Assembly: GCA_018896025.1 (NCBI GenBank)
Contig: JAHIND010000021.1
Span: 55,028 to 119,027, forward strand
Origin: Pseudomonadota bacterium
GTDB taxonomy: Bacteria > Desulfobacterota > Desulfarculia > Desulfarculales > Desulfarculaceae
Direction of reading: 5' to 3'
DNA: 64,000 nucleotides
The notes under the pieces were generated by a model. That model was not told where the DNA came from and did no database searches. It worked only from the letters and a program-made list of their open reading frames with translations. Numbering within the stretch: position 1 is the first letter of the stretch; the number at the start of each line of letters is the position of its first letter. Shown piece after piece: positions 1-7,695 of the stretch. The translations under genes and the position numbers were made by a program.

Positions 1-2
1 GC

Positions 3-2348
3 CGCCACGCCGGCGAGGTGGTTTCGGCGGTGTCCATCCGCATTCCCCTGGCCGCCGCCTTCGCCCAGGCCGACCGCTTCTCCATTTATCTGTCCGCCGG
101 GTTGCTGGCGGTGATCTTCATCCTCTCCCTGCTCCTGGTGCTGCTCAACCGCGCCCTGTTCCTCAAGCCCCTGCGCACCATAAGCAGCCAGGCCTCGGCC
201 CTGAGCCAAGACCCCGGCATGGGCGGCCAGCCCATCAGCGAGGACCTGCCCGGCGAATGGCGGGGCCTGGCCCAGGATTTCAATCTCCTGCTGGGCAAGC
301 TGCGCGGCCATCAGGAAAAGCTGAGCAACAAGATATCCCTGGCCACCCGCAACCTGGCCACCGCCAACGCCCAACTGCAAAAGGAGATCGCCGAACGCCG
401 GCAAACCGAACATATCCTGCGGCAAAGCGAGGAAAAGCTGCGGGGCATCTTCGACACGGTGAATTCGGGCATCATTTTGGTGGACCGCGAGGGGGTCATC
501 ACCTTTGCCAACCGCCGCATGACCGAGATGTTCGGCTACGAGCCGGACGAAATAATCGGCAGCCAATACCTTGATCTCACCGACGGCGCCCACTCCCAGC
601 AAGCCAGCCGGAAAATGCTGGAGCTTATGCAGGGGGAAATCGACAGCGTTTCCCACGAGCGGCACTACCGGAGGAAGGACGGCACTTCCTTCTGGGGCTA
701 CCTGGCCGGCAAGCGCCTGCACCACCAGGACGGCAGCTTCTGGGCCCTGGTGGGGGTCATCCACGACATTTCCGAGACCAAGAAGGCGGCCGAGCGCCTG
801 CGCGAGAGCGAGCGGCTCCTGAGCAAGGTGTTCGACGTGCTGCCCATCGGGCTGTGGATCGCCGACAAGCACGGCCAGTTGCTCCGGGGCAACCAGGCGG
901 GCTCCAAGATATGGGGAGGCTTACCCTTGGTGGCCCCAGCGGAGTACGGCATATTCAAGGCCCGCCGCCTGCCCTCGGGCCAGGAGTTAGCCCCAGACGA
1001 CTGGGCCCTGGCTCACGCGATCAACGAGGGCACCACCGTACAGGACGAAATCCTGGAGATAGACGCCTTTGACGGGGTGACCCGCACCATCGTCAACTAC
1101 ACCGCCCCGGTGCTGGACGACGAGGGCAACGTGCAGGGCGCCGTCGTGGTGAACCGGGACATAAGCGAGCAGCGCCGGGCCGAAAAAGAGAAAGAGAGCA
1201 TGGCCGAGCAGCTGCGCCAGGCTCAGAAAATGGAAGCAATCGGCAACCTGGCTGGAGGCATCGCCCACGACTTCAACAACATCCTCTCGGTGATCATCGG
1301 CTACACCGAGCTGACCATGGAAGATCTGGCCCAGGGCAGCCCCCAGAGGGACAACCTGGAGAGCGTGCTAAAAAGCTCCCTCAAGGCCCGCGACCTGATC
1401 AGCCAGCTCTTGGCCTTCGGCCGCCGCCAGGTGCGCAGGCTCAAGTCCTTCACCTTCAACCAGTTGGTGGAGGCCAACCAGAGCCTGGTGCGCCGGGTGA
1501 TCGGCGAGGACGTAGAGCTGCACATCGACCTGGCCCAGGACGTGAGCCCGGTGAGCGCGGACGAAAACCAGATAGAGCAGGTGCTGTTGAACCTGGTGGC
1601 CAACGCCCGCGACGCCATGCCCCAGGGTGGCCGCCTGAGCATCCAAACCGCCAACGTGGAGCTGGACCGGGCGGCCGATCTGGTGGACCCCCAGGTGGAT
1701 ACGGGCTCCTACGCCATGCTGGCGGTGAGCGACACCGGCGAGGGCATGGACCAAAAGACCCGCAAGCAGATCTTCGAGCCCTTCTTCACCACCAAGGAGG
1801 TGAACAAGGGCACCGGCCTGGGCCTGGCCATGGTCTACGGCATCGTCCGCCAGCACGGGGGCAACATCGCCGTTGAGAGCCGGCCCGGCCACGGCACCAC
1901 CATCAAGGTGTTCCTGCCCCAGTCGAGCGGCCAGAGCGAAACCATCCAGGAGCCGGACACCCAGGCCCTCATAACGGGCGGGCGGGAAACCCTTCTGGTG
2001 GTGGAGGACGAGTTCATGGTGCGCGACATGGCCCGGCGCGCCCTGGAGCGCCTGGGCTACCACGTGCTGGTGGCCGAGGGCGGCCTCGAGGCCCTGGAGC
2101 TGGTGCGCAACCACGTGGGGACCATCGACCTATTGGTGAGCGACGTGATAATGCCCAAGATGAACGGCCGGGAGCTCTACGTGGAGCTTTTCCGCCTGCT
2201 GCCCGGGCTCAAGGTGCTTTTCATCTCCGGCTACGACGCCAACATCGTGAGCCGCCAGGGCATCCTGGAGCACGGGACCCATTTCCTGCAGAAGCCCTTC
2301 TCCGTGGCCGCCCTGGCCCAAAAAGTGAGGCAGTGCCTGGACGCCTAG
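3..2348 (+). CDS. Hybrid sensor histidine kinase (HAMP-PAS-PAS-HisKA-HATPase-REC), 5' truncated
   Basis: The reading frame is open to the left edge, so the true start and an N-terminal sensor region lie outside; the GTG at 18 is unlikely to be the start. Numbering from that GTG, a membrane segment is at about residues 22-44, followed by a HAMP-like linker, a PAS domain with PAC (about 135-260), a second PAS (265-390), a HisKA domain with the phospho-acceptor motif GGIAHDFNNIL, and an ATPase domain with the G2 box GTGLGLAMVYG. The C-terminus is a receiver domain with acidic VVEDE, phospho-acceptor LLVSDVIMP and the KPF lysine. It should autophosphorylate on His and pass phosphate to its own receiver. 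No cognate output gene is adjacent. The signal is unknown. Confidence 0.93.
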   Translation, partial: RHAGEVVSAVSIRIPLAAAFAQADRFSIYLSAGLLAVIFILSLLLVLLNRALFLKPLRTISSQASALSQDPGMGGQPISEDLPGEWRGLAQDFNLLLGKLRGHQEKLSNKISLATRNLATANAQLQKEIAERRQTEHILRQSEEKLRGIFDTVNSGIILVDREGVITFANRRMTEMFGYEPDEIIGSQYLDLTDGAHSQQASRKMLELMQGEIDSVSHERHYRRKDGTSFWGYLAGKRLHHQDGSFWALVGVIHDISETKKAAERLRESERLLSKVFDVLPIGLWIADKHGQLLRGNQAGSKIWGGLPLVAPAEYGIFKARRLPSGQELAPDDWALAHAINEGTTVQDEILEIDAFDGVTRTIVNYTAPVLDDEGNVQGAVVVNRDISEQRRAEKEKESMAEQLRQAQKMEAIGNLAGGIAHDFNNILSVIIGYTELTMEDLAQGSPQRDNLESVLKSSLKARDLISQLLAFGRRQVRRLKSFTFNQLVEANQSLVRRVIGEDVELHIDLAQDVSPVSADENQIEQVLLNLVANARDAMPQGGRLSIQTANVELDRAADLVDPQVDTGSYAMLAVSDTGEGMDQKTRKQIFEPFFTTKEVNKGTGLGLAMVYGIVRQHGGNIAVESRPGHGTTIKVFLPQSSGQSETIQEPDTQALITGGRETLLVVEDEFMVRDMARRALERLGYHVLVAEGGLEALELVRNHVGTIDLLVSDVIMPKMNGRELYVELFRLLPGLKVLFISGYDANIVSRQGILEHGTHFLQKPFSVAALAQKVRQCLDA

Positions 2349-2448
2349 GCCCGGCGGCTCAATTCCCGCTCAAGCGTCACCTGCGCCCGGCGGCGAGCAT
2401 GCTAGAATGGCCTCCACAGTCCCTCACTCCAACCTGGCGAGGTCATCC

Positions 2449-3750
2449 ATGTACGCCGAGGAATACAAACGCAAGCTGGTAAGCCCTGAACAAGCCGCCC
2501 TGGCGGTGCCCGACGGAGGCGCGATCATCCACGGCCTGACCATGGCCGAACCCCCCGCCCTGCTCACGGCCATCGCGGGGCGGGTGGCCTCCGGCGGCCT
2601 GAGCGAGCTGACCGTCTACTCCCTGCTGCCCACCGAGACCGCCTGCAAGAGCGTGCTGGCCCCGGAGCTGGCCGGAGCGGTGAAGGCCTACACCTGGTTC
2701 GTCAGCGCCTGCGACCGCGACCTGGTGGACGAGGGCGTGGACGACTTCATCCCCTGCCACTTTCACCAGGTGCCCCGGCTCATCGAGGACGGCCCGCCCC
2801 TGGACGTGTGCGTCACCACCGTGTCGGCCATGGACGCCCACGGCTTTTTCAGCCTGGGCACGGCCAACGACTTCACCTCCACCGCCGCGCGCAAGGCCCA
2901 CAAGCTCATCGTGGAGGTGAACCGCAACATGCCCCGGGTCTTCGGCCAAAGCCACATCCATATCTCAGAGGTGGACCTCATCGTGGAAAACCACGTGCCG
3001 GTGCGGCCCTATCTGGACGGCCCGCCCAAGGGGGAGGACTGCATCATCGGCAAGAGGGTGGCCGAGATGATCCCCGACGGGGCCACCCTGCAACTGGGGG
3101 TGGGCAGCCTGCCCGGGGCGGTGGCCGACTACCTCATGGACCACAAGGACCTGGGGGTGCACACCGAGGTGTTCGGCCCCGCCATGGTCAAGCTGATCAA
3201 GGCCGGGGTCATCAACGGGCGGCGCAAGAGCATCCACCCCCATCTGCACGTGTACACCGTGGCCCAGGGGGGGCCGGACATGCTGGAGTTCATGCACGAC
3301 AACCCCTCCATGGCCTCCTTCCCGGTGTCCTACGTGAACCACCCCAAGACCATCGCCAAGAACTTCCGCATGGTCTCCATCAACAGCCTGATCCAGGTGG
3401 ACCTCACCGGCCAGTGCAACGCCGAGTTCCTGGCCGGGCACCAGATCAGCGGCACCGGCGGCCAGCTGGACTTCGTGCGGGGGGCCTACGACTCTCCCGG
3501 CGGCATGTCCATCCTGGCCTTCCGCTCCACCGCCAGGGACGGCAAGATCAGCCGGGTGGTGCCCCGCCTGGAGGTGGGCGCGGCGGTGACCACCCCGCGC
3601 ATGGACGCCCACTTCCTGGTCACCGAGCAGGGGGTGGTCAACCTGAAGGGCAAGTCCACCAAGCAGCGGGCCCAGGCCATCATCGGCCTGGCCCACCCCG
3701 ACCACCGCGAAGAGCTGGAGCGCCAGGCCCGCAAGCTGCGCCTGGCCTGA
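2449..3750 (+). CDS. Acetyl-CoA hydrolase/transferase family protein
   Basis: A 433-residue protein of the acetyl-CoA hydrolase / 4-hydroxybutyrate CoA-transferase family, which moves CoA between acyl groups through a glutamyl-CoA thioester. Family signatures include LQLGVGSLPGAVADYL, HTEVFGPAMVKL, the C-terminal GTGGQLDFVRGAYDSPGG, and VTEQGVVNLKGKS. I chose the ATG at 2449 because GAGG lies about seven bases upstream; an upstream ATG at 2407 would add 14 residues without a ribosome site. The substrate cannot be told from sequence: acetate, succinate, butyrate or 4-hydroxybutyrate are all possible. The gene stands alone, followed by a strong terminator. A role in fatty-acid or fermentation-product activation fits an anaerobe, but this is inference. 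Confidence 0.9.
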   Translation: MYAEEYKRKLVSPEQAALAVPDGGAIIHGLTMAEPPALLTAIAGRVASGGLSELTVYSLLPTETACKSVLAPELAGAVKAYTWFVSACDRDLVDEGVDDFIPCHFHQVPRLIEDGPPLDVCVTTVSAMDAHGFFSLGTANDFTSTAARKAHKLIVEVNRNMPRVFGQSHIHISEVDLIVENHVPVRPYLDGPPKGEDCIIGKRVAEMIPDGATLQLGVGSLPGAVADYLMDHKDLGVHTEVFGPAMVKLIKAGVINGRRKSIHPHLHVYTVAQGGPDMLEFMHDNPSMASFPVSYVNHPKTIAKNFRMVSINSLIQVDLTGQCNAEFLAGHQISGTGGQLDFVRGAYDSPGGMSILAFRSTARDGKISRVVPRLEVGAAVTTPRMDAHFLVTEQGVVNLKGKSTKQRAQAIIGLAHPDHREELERQARKLRLA

Positions 3751-3769
3751 GGGTTTTGGGGGCGTTTTG

Positions 3770-3801
3770 GGGGCCTCGGCGAGAGGCCCCTATTTATTTT
3801 T
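3770..3801 (+). terminator. Intrinsic terminator after the CoA-transferase gene
   Basis: An 8-bp perfect GC stem (3770-3777 with 3783-3790, loop of five bases) is followed by a T-rich run, TATTTATTTTT. It lies 20 bases after the stop codon at 3750 and separates that gene from the cooS region. Confidence 0.85.
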
Positions 3802-3878
3802 CACCCCACGTAAGGAATCGTTATCATTAACGTCTAATTAGGACGGCCTCTCCCCGCCGGAAAAAAACTTACAACTCG

Positions 3879-3908
3879 TTGGCATCGCGCGCTTTTCAGA
3901 TTTATACT
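3879..3908 (+). promoter_or_regulatory. Sigma-70-type promoter candidate for cooS
   Basis: TTGGCA (3879-3884) and TATACT (3903-3908) are each one base from consensus, with an 18-base spacer. Transcription would begin near 3915 and give a cooS leader of about 300 bases that contains the whole inverted-repeat element at 3944-4165. Between the upstream terminator and this promoter, 3813-3831 has a weak Fur-box resemblance on the minus strand (about 13 of 19), which I do not call. Confidence 0.55.
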
Positions 3909-3943
3909 TTTTAAGTAGGTAATGACCGGTATGAAACCGGCGA

Positions 3944-4165
3944 GCCCGGATATTTCATGAGGGTTGGGTGGCACCCAACAAAGGACCAGAGTCTAGGACC
4001 GTTATGAAAAAAGCGATCACATGGGCAAGGTACGGTTCGTATCCAGACCGGCAAGTGAGGGCCGTAGGCGTAGCCAAAGCTACGTCGAGGCCCGAGCGCA
4101 GTCGGCAACGCCGTAAGCCGCTGCCTGGCGCAGCCGGACGCGCGGCCCTCATGAAATATCCGGGC
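3944..4165. repeat. 222-bp element bounded by 20-bp perfect inverted repeats, in the cooS leader
   Basis: The 20 bases at 3944-3963 are the exact reverse complement of 4146-4165. Just inside the left arm is a second perfect palindrome, GTTGGGT-GGC-ACCCAAC (3963-3979). The interior (about 4059-4137) carries a degenerate copy of the dispersed palindromic repeat found at 11132, 11905, 21326 and 27065. No clear target-site duplication flanks it. It could be a MITE-like insertion with terminal inverted repeats or, since it lies between the predicted promoter and cooS, a structured leader RNA. No coding capacity is convincing. Confidence 0.7.
4059..4137 (+). repeat. Degenerate copy A of the ~119-bp palindromic repeat
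   Basis: It keeps the central hairpin GGCGTAG...CTACGTC, in which the C-to-T change leaves a G-U pair in RNA, then GAGG-CCGAGC, and the right-hand end CTGGCGCAGCCG. The left terminal arm is not recognisable. It is nested within the inverted-repeat element upstream of cooS. Confidence 0.65.
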
Positions 4166-4215
4166 CATGGAGGCCCACGCGCTTCCGCCCCCACCTCCTT
4201 AGAAAAGGACGAGCC

Positions 4216-6186
4216 ATGAGCAAAACCGACAAGCTGCAAGAACTCCAGGGCCTGATACCGGCTGACGTAACCATCTGCGAGACCACCCAGCAGATGCTGG
4301 CCAAGGCCAAGCGCGACGGGGTGGAGACCGCCTTTGACCGGGCGGCGGCCATGAAGGCCTGCCCCATCGGCGAAAAAAGCGCCTGCTGTAAGCACTGCGC
4401 CATGGGCCCCTGCCGACTCAACTCCAAGGACCCCTATTCCAAGGTGGGCGTCTGCGGCGCCACCATCGACACCATCCAGTCGCGCAACTTCGCCCGCATG
4501 GTGGCCTCGGGCACCGCCTCGCACACCGACCACGGCATGGAGATGCTCAGCCTGTTCAAGGGCGTGGTGAGCGGCCACATCACCGACTACGAGATCAGCG
4601 ACACCGAAAAGCTCATCCAGGTGGCCGGCGAGCTGGGCATCGCCACCGAGGACCGGGAGACCCTGGACATCGCCCGTGACCTGTGCACCGAGCTGGAAAA
4701 AACCTACACCCAGATCGAGGGCGAGATTCCCTTCATCAAGCGCGCCCCCGCCAAGACCCAGGAGATGTGGCGCGAGGCCGGCGTGGTTCCCCGTGGGGCC
4801 ATGCGCGAAATCATGGAGATCATGACCCGCACCCACATGGGCATGGATCAGGACCACACCAACCTCATCAAGCAGATCAACCGCACCGCCTTGGCCGACG
4901 GCTGGGGCGGCTCCATGGTGGCCACCGAGATCGGCGACATCCTCTTCGGCACCCCCTACCCCGTGGTGGGCGAAGTGAACATGGGCGTGCTCAAGAAGGA
5001 TGAAGTGAACGTCATCATCCACGGCCACGAGCCCAACCTGTTCGACTCCATGATCGCCTCGGTGAACGACCCCGCGCTTATCGCCAAGGCCGAGGCGGCG
5101 GGAGCCAAGGGCATCAACCTGGTGGGCATGTGCTGCTCGGGCCTGGAGATGCTCTCGCGCAAGGGCATCCCCCACGCGGGCAACTTCATGAGCACCGAGG
5201 CCATTCTGGTCACCGGCGCGGTGGACGCCATGGCCGTGGACGTACAGTGCATCAAGCAGGGCCTGGCCAAGGTGGCCGACTGCTACGGCACCAAGCTGTT
5301 TACCACCAACCCCAGGGCCCACATCGAGGGCGTGACCCACATAGAGTTCGAGGAGGACTACCCCCGCGATTGCACCGACTCGGTGGTGGAGATGGCCATC
5401 AAGCGCTTCGCGAGCCGTGAGCTTCCCATCGAGATCCCCAAGCGCAAGGACAAGGGCGTGTTCGGCTTCAGCCATGAGTACATCAACTACATGCTGGGCG
5501 GCACCTTCCGGGGCTCCTACACCCCCTTGAACGACAACATCATCAACGGGCGCATCCGGGGCGTAGCCGGAGTGGTGGGCTGCACCAACCCCAGGGTCAA
5601 GCAGGACTGGGTGCACGTGGAGCTGGTCAAGGAGCTGATCAAGAACGACATCCTGGTGGTACAGACCGGCTGCTCCCAGATATCCCTGGCCAAGGCGGGA
5701 TTGCTCACCCCCGAGGCGGCCCACCTGGCCGGGCCGGGCCTGGCCGAGGTCTGCGAGGCCGTGGGCATGCCCCCGGTCCTGGGCCTGGGCGCCTGCGTGG
5801 ACAACAGCCGCATCCTCACTGCGGTGTGCAACATGGTGGCCGCCGGCGGCCTGGGTGACTCCATCGCCGACCTGCCCGTGGCCGGGGCCGCGCCGGAGTG
5901 GATGAGCGAAAAGGCCATCGCCATCGGCCAGTACTTCGTGGCCTCGGGCGTGTACACCATCTTCGGGGTCACCTTCCCCATAGTGGAACAGAGCAAGTTC
6001 CACAAGCTGATGTTCGAGGACCTGGAGAAGCAGGGCATGGGCAAGTGGGACTTCGCCCTAGACCCCCACGACATGGCCGTCAAGATGATAGCCCACATCG
6101 AGAAGAAGCGGGCCGCCCTGGGTCTGGACAAGGACAAGGAGCGGGTGCTGGTGGGCATGGACGACCGCCGGGCCATCGAAAACTAG
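4216..6186 (+). CDS. cooS: Anaerobic Ni-dependent carbon monoxide dehydrogenase, catalytic subunit
   Basis: A 656-residue CooS-type enzyme that interconverts CO and CO2. Ligand positions line up with the structurally known enzymes: Cys49 and Cys57 for the inter-subunit D-cluster; Cys58, 61, 66 and 80 for the B-cluster; and for the Ni-Fe C-cluster the HGHEP motif (269-273), Cys306/307, Cys345, Cys456, Cys486 and Cys527. Lys566 in the MSEKAIAIGQYFVASG segment is the expected acid-base residue. A GGA-rich ribosome site precedes the ATG and a strong terminator follows. No acsB/acsC/acsD, cooF, cooC nickel-insertion gene or hydrogenase subunits adjoin it, so this is a monocistronic 'solitary' cooS. 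Its electron partner could be one of the ferredoxins at 10.8-11.5 kb, but that is only proximity. Confidence 0.97.
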   Translation: MSKTDKLQELQGLIPADVTICETTQQMLAKAKRDGVETAFDRAAAMKACPIGEKSACCKHCAMGPCRLNSKDPYSKVGVCGATIDTIQSRNFARMVASGTASHTDHGMEMLSLFKGVVSGHITDYEISDTEKLIQVAGELGIATEDRETLDIARDLCTELEKTYTQIEGEIPFIKRAPAKTQEMWREAGVVPRGAMREIMEIMTRTHMGMDQDHTNLIKQINRTALADGWGGSMVATEIGDILFGTPYPVVGEVNMGVLKKDEVNVIIHGHEPNLFDSMIASVNDPALIAKAEAAGAKGINLVGMCCSGLEMLSRKGIPHAGNFMSTEAILVTGAVDAMAVDVQCIKQGLAKVADCYGTKLFTTNPRAHIEGVTHIEFEEDYPRDCTDSVVEMAIKRFASRELPIEIPKRKDKGVFGFSHEYINYMLGGTFRGSYTPLNDNIINGRIRGVAGVVGCTNPRVKQDWVHVELVKELIKNDILVVQTGCSQISLAKAGLLTPEAAHLAGPGLAEVCEAVGMPPVLGLGACVDNSRILTAVCNMVAAGGLGDSIADLPVAGAAPEWMSEKAIAIGQYFVASGVYTIFGVTFPIVEQSKFHKLMFEDLEKQGMGKWDFALDPHDMAVKMIAHIEKKRAALGLDKDKERVLVGMDDRRAIEN

Positions 6187-6205
6187 GACCTTACCCACGC
6201 CAACC

Positions 6206-6237
6206 AAAGGCGGGGCCCACGCGGGCCCCGCCTTTTT
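6206..6237 (+). terminator. Intrinsic terminator after cooS
   Basis: A 13-bp perfect stem (6206-6218 with 6223-6235, four-base loop) ends in a run of five T. It lies 20 bases downstream of the cooS stop codon. Confidence 0.92.
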
Positions 6238-6353
6238 GTGCTTTGGTCAGGGGTTGGGGGTGGGGCCGGGCATGTGCTATATATGGTCTAGACCCGCCCA
6301 GGGGACGGCCCGCGGCGGCACCTGCCCGTAAACCCAAGCAAAAATTAGGAGCC

Positions 6354-7691
6354 ATGCTCGACCCCAGCAAACCCAAACCACTAGATCTAACCGATTTTAC
6401 AGGCTATATCAACTCCTGCCTGGAGCTGGCCAAAAGCCGCCTCAAGGGCTGTGCAAGCCTGGAAAAGGTGGCCCAAGCCGAGGACGACCTCAACGCCTAC
6501 GCCCGCCTGGGACGCCTGAGCGAGCCCAGGGACATCTTCATCACCGACGAGAACAGCATCACCTCCCGCGACATCGAGCGGGCGGCACTGGCCTTGTTGG
6601 ACGGCAAGGTGCTCCTGGAGCACACCTGCGCCGGGGAGGCCACCCGCCTGGGCCTGGGGACCAAGTATTTACTCAACCCCCGCCTGGACCTGGACGGCGA
6701 GGTGATGCTGCGGCTGACCGGGCGGGACTCCTGGCCGGTGGACCCCATGGGCCTCGCCTCCATGAGCCTGGGCCGCCGCCACATGCTGCAACTGGCTTGG
6801 GATCTCAGCCGGCTGGCCGAGGATTTCGGGCGCGATCCCAATGAGGTGCTTAGGAACCAACCCCTTTTGATCATCGTCAACGAGACGTCGGTCACCAGCG
6901 TGGAGATGGATTTCCTGGAGGCCGATTACTACGGCTTCGACCCAGCCAAGGTATTGTTCATGGTGCAAAAATCCATCCACGGCCTGAACCTGGGGCCGGA
7001 AGGCTGGTTCTACGACAACTCCTCGCCTCGGCGGCTGCACAACCACGGTCATATGCTGATGCAGACCACCATGGACAGCCAAATCTACCGCAACGAGAAC
7101 GGCAACAAGGAACGCCTGCCCTGGCTCACCTTCCGGGGTATGCTGGAGGGTTTCGAAGACAAGATATCCTTCAACATCGAGGACCTGGACTACCTTAGCC
7201 AGTCCCTGGACATGACCGGCCTGGCCACGGCGCTCAAGTTGGGCGACGGGGGCGCGCGCATGGTCATGGAGGTGGTGACCAACCACCCGGAAAACCCCCA
7301 AAAGGGCGGGGCCTGCTTCTGGGACCGGACCCTGGAGCGCAACGTGATGGTGGAGTCCTTCCAGCTCAAGGGCCTCGACCCGGCTGAAATAGTCTATCTC
7401 AATAAAAACATTAATCATTATCCCCATCCTTCCGTGGCGTTGAGCACGGTGCGCGAACAGGGCCTGTCCATGCCCATCGCGGTCAAGGAGGGGTTCCTCT
7501 ATTTCCAGCCGGTGCAGGGGGATCTGAACTTCCTTTTGCCCACCGCCTACATGCGGCGCAAGAAACTCAACCCCATCCACTCCTGGAAATCCGGCGCCAA
7601 CACCATCGCCGCCCTGGAAGCCATGGCCCAACAAGAGAAGCGCCCCGGCTTTTTAAAGTGGGCCAGCGAGCTTACCGGGCTGAAGCTTTAA
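6354..7691 (+). CDS. UDPGP-like nucleotidyltransferase-fold protein (uncertain)
   Basis: A 445-residue soluble protein. I chose the ATG at 6354, which has TAGGAG just upstream; the open frame extends further left only by chance, through the terminator. The segment HTCAGEATRLGLGTKYLL near residues 88-105 resembles the GGxGTRLG...PK nucleotide-binding loop of UDP-sugar pyrophosphorylases. Later stretches, HNHGHMLMQ and the block around DGGARMVMEVV, could match the GHGD and product-binding regions of that superfamily. The loop departs from consensus, because the usual Gly-Gly is Gly-Glu, so the assignment is tentative. The gene ends five bases before priA and may be co-transcribed with it. Enzyme activity and substrate are unknown. 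Confidence 0.5.
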   Translation: MLDPSKPKPLDLTDFTGYINSCLELAKSRLKGCASLEKVAQAEDDLNAYARLGRLSEPRDIFITDENSITSRDIERAALALLDGKVLLEHTCAGEATRLGLGTKYLLNPRLDLDGEVMLRLTGRDSWPVDPMGLASMSLGRRHMLQLAWDLSRLAEDFGRDPNEVLRNQPLLIIVNETSVTSVEMDFLEADYYGFDPAKVLFMVQKSIHGLNLGPEGWFYDNSSPRRLHNHGHMLMQTTMDSQIYRNENGNKERLPWLTFRGMLEGFEDKISFNIEDLDYLSQSLDMTGLATALKLGDGGARMVMEVVTNHPENPQKGGACFWDRTLERNVMVESFQLKGLDPAEIVYLNKNINHYPHPSVALSTVREQGLSMPIAVKEGFLYFQPVQGDLNFLLPTAYMRRKKLNPIHSWKSGANTIAALEAMAQQEKRPGFLKWASELTGLKL

Positions 7692-7695
7692 GCTC

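Noticed and set aside
3813..3831. Fur-box-like sequence upstream of cooS (minus strand)
   Set aside because: Only about 13 of 19 positions match, and it is 50 bases before the promoter.
3955..6003. Long minus-strand open frame opposite cooS (682 codons)
   Set aside because: It is the GC-skew shadow of cooS: composition is almost only Ala, Gly, His, Leu, Val and Asp, with no motif or ribosome site, and cooS itself is certain.
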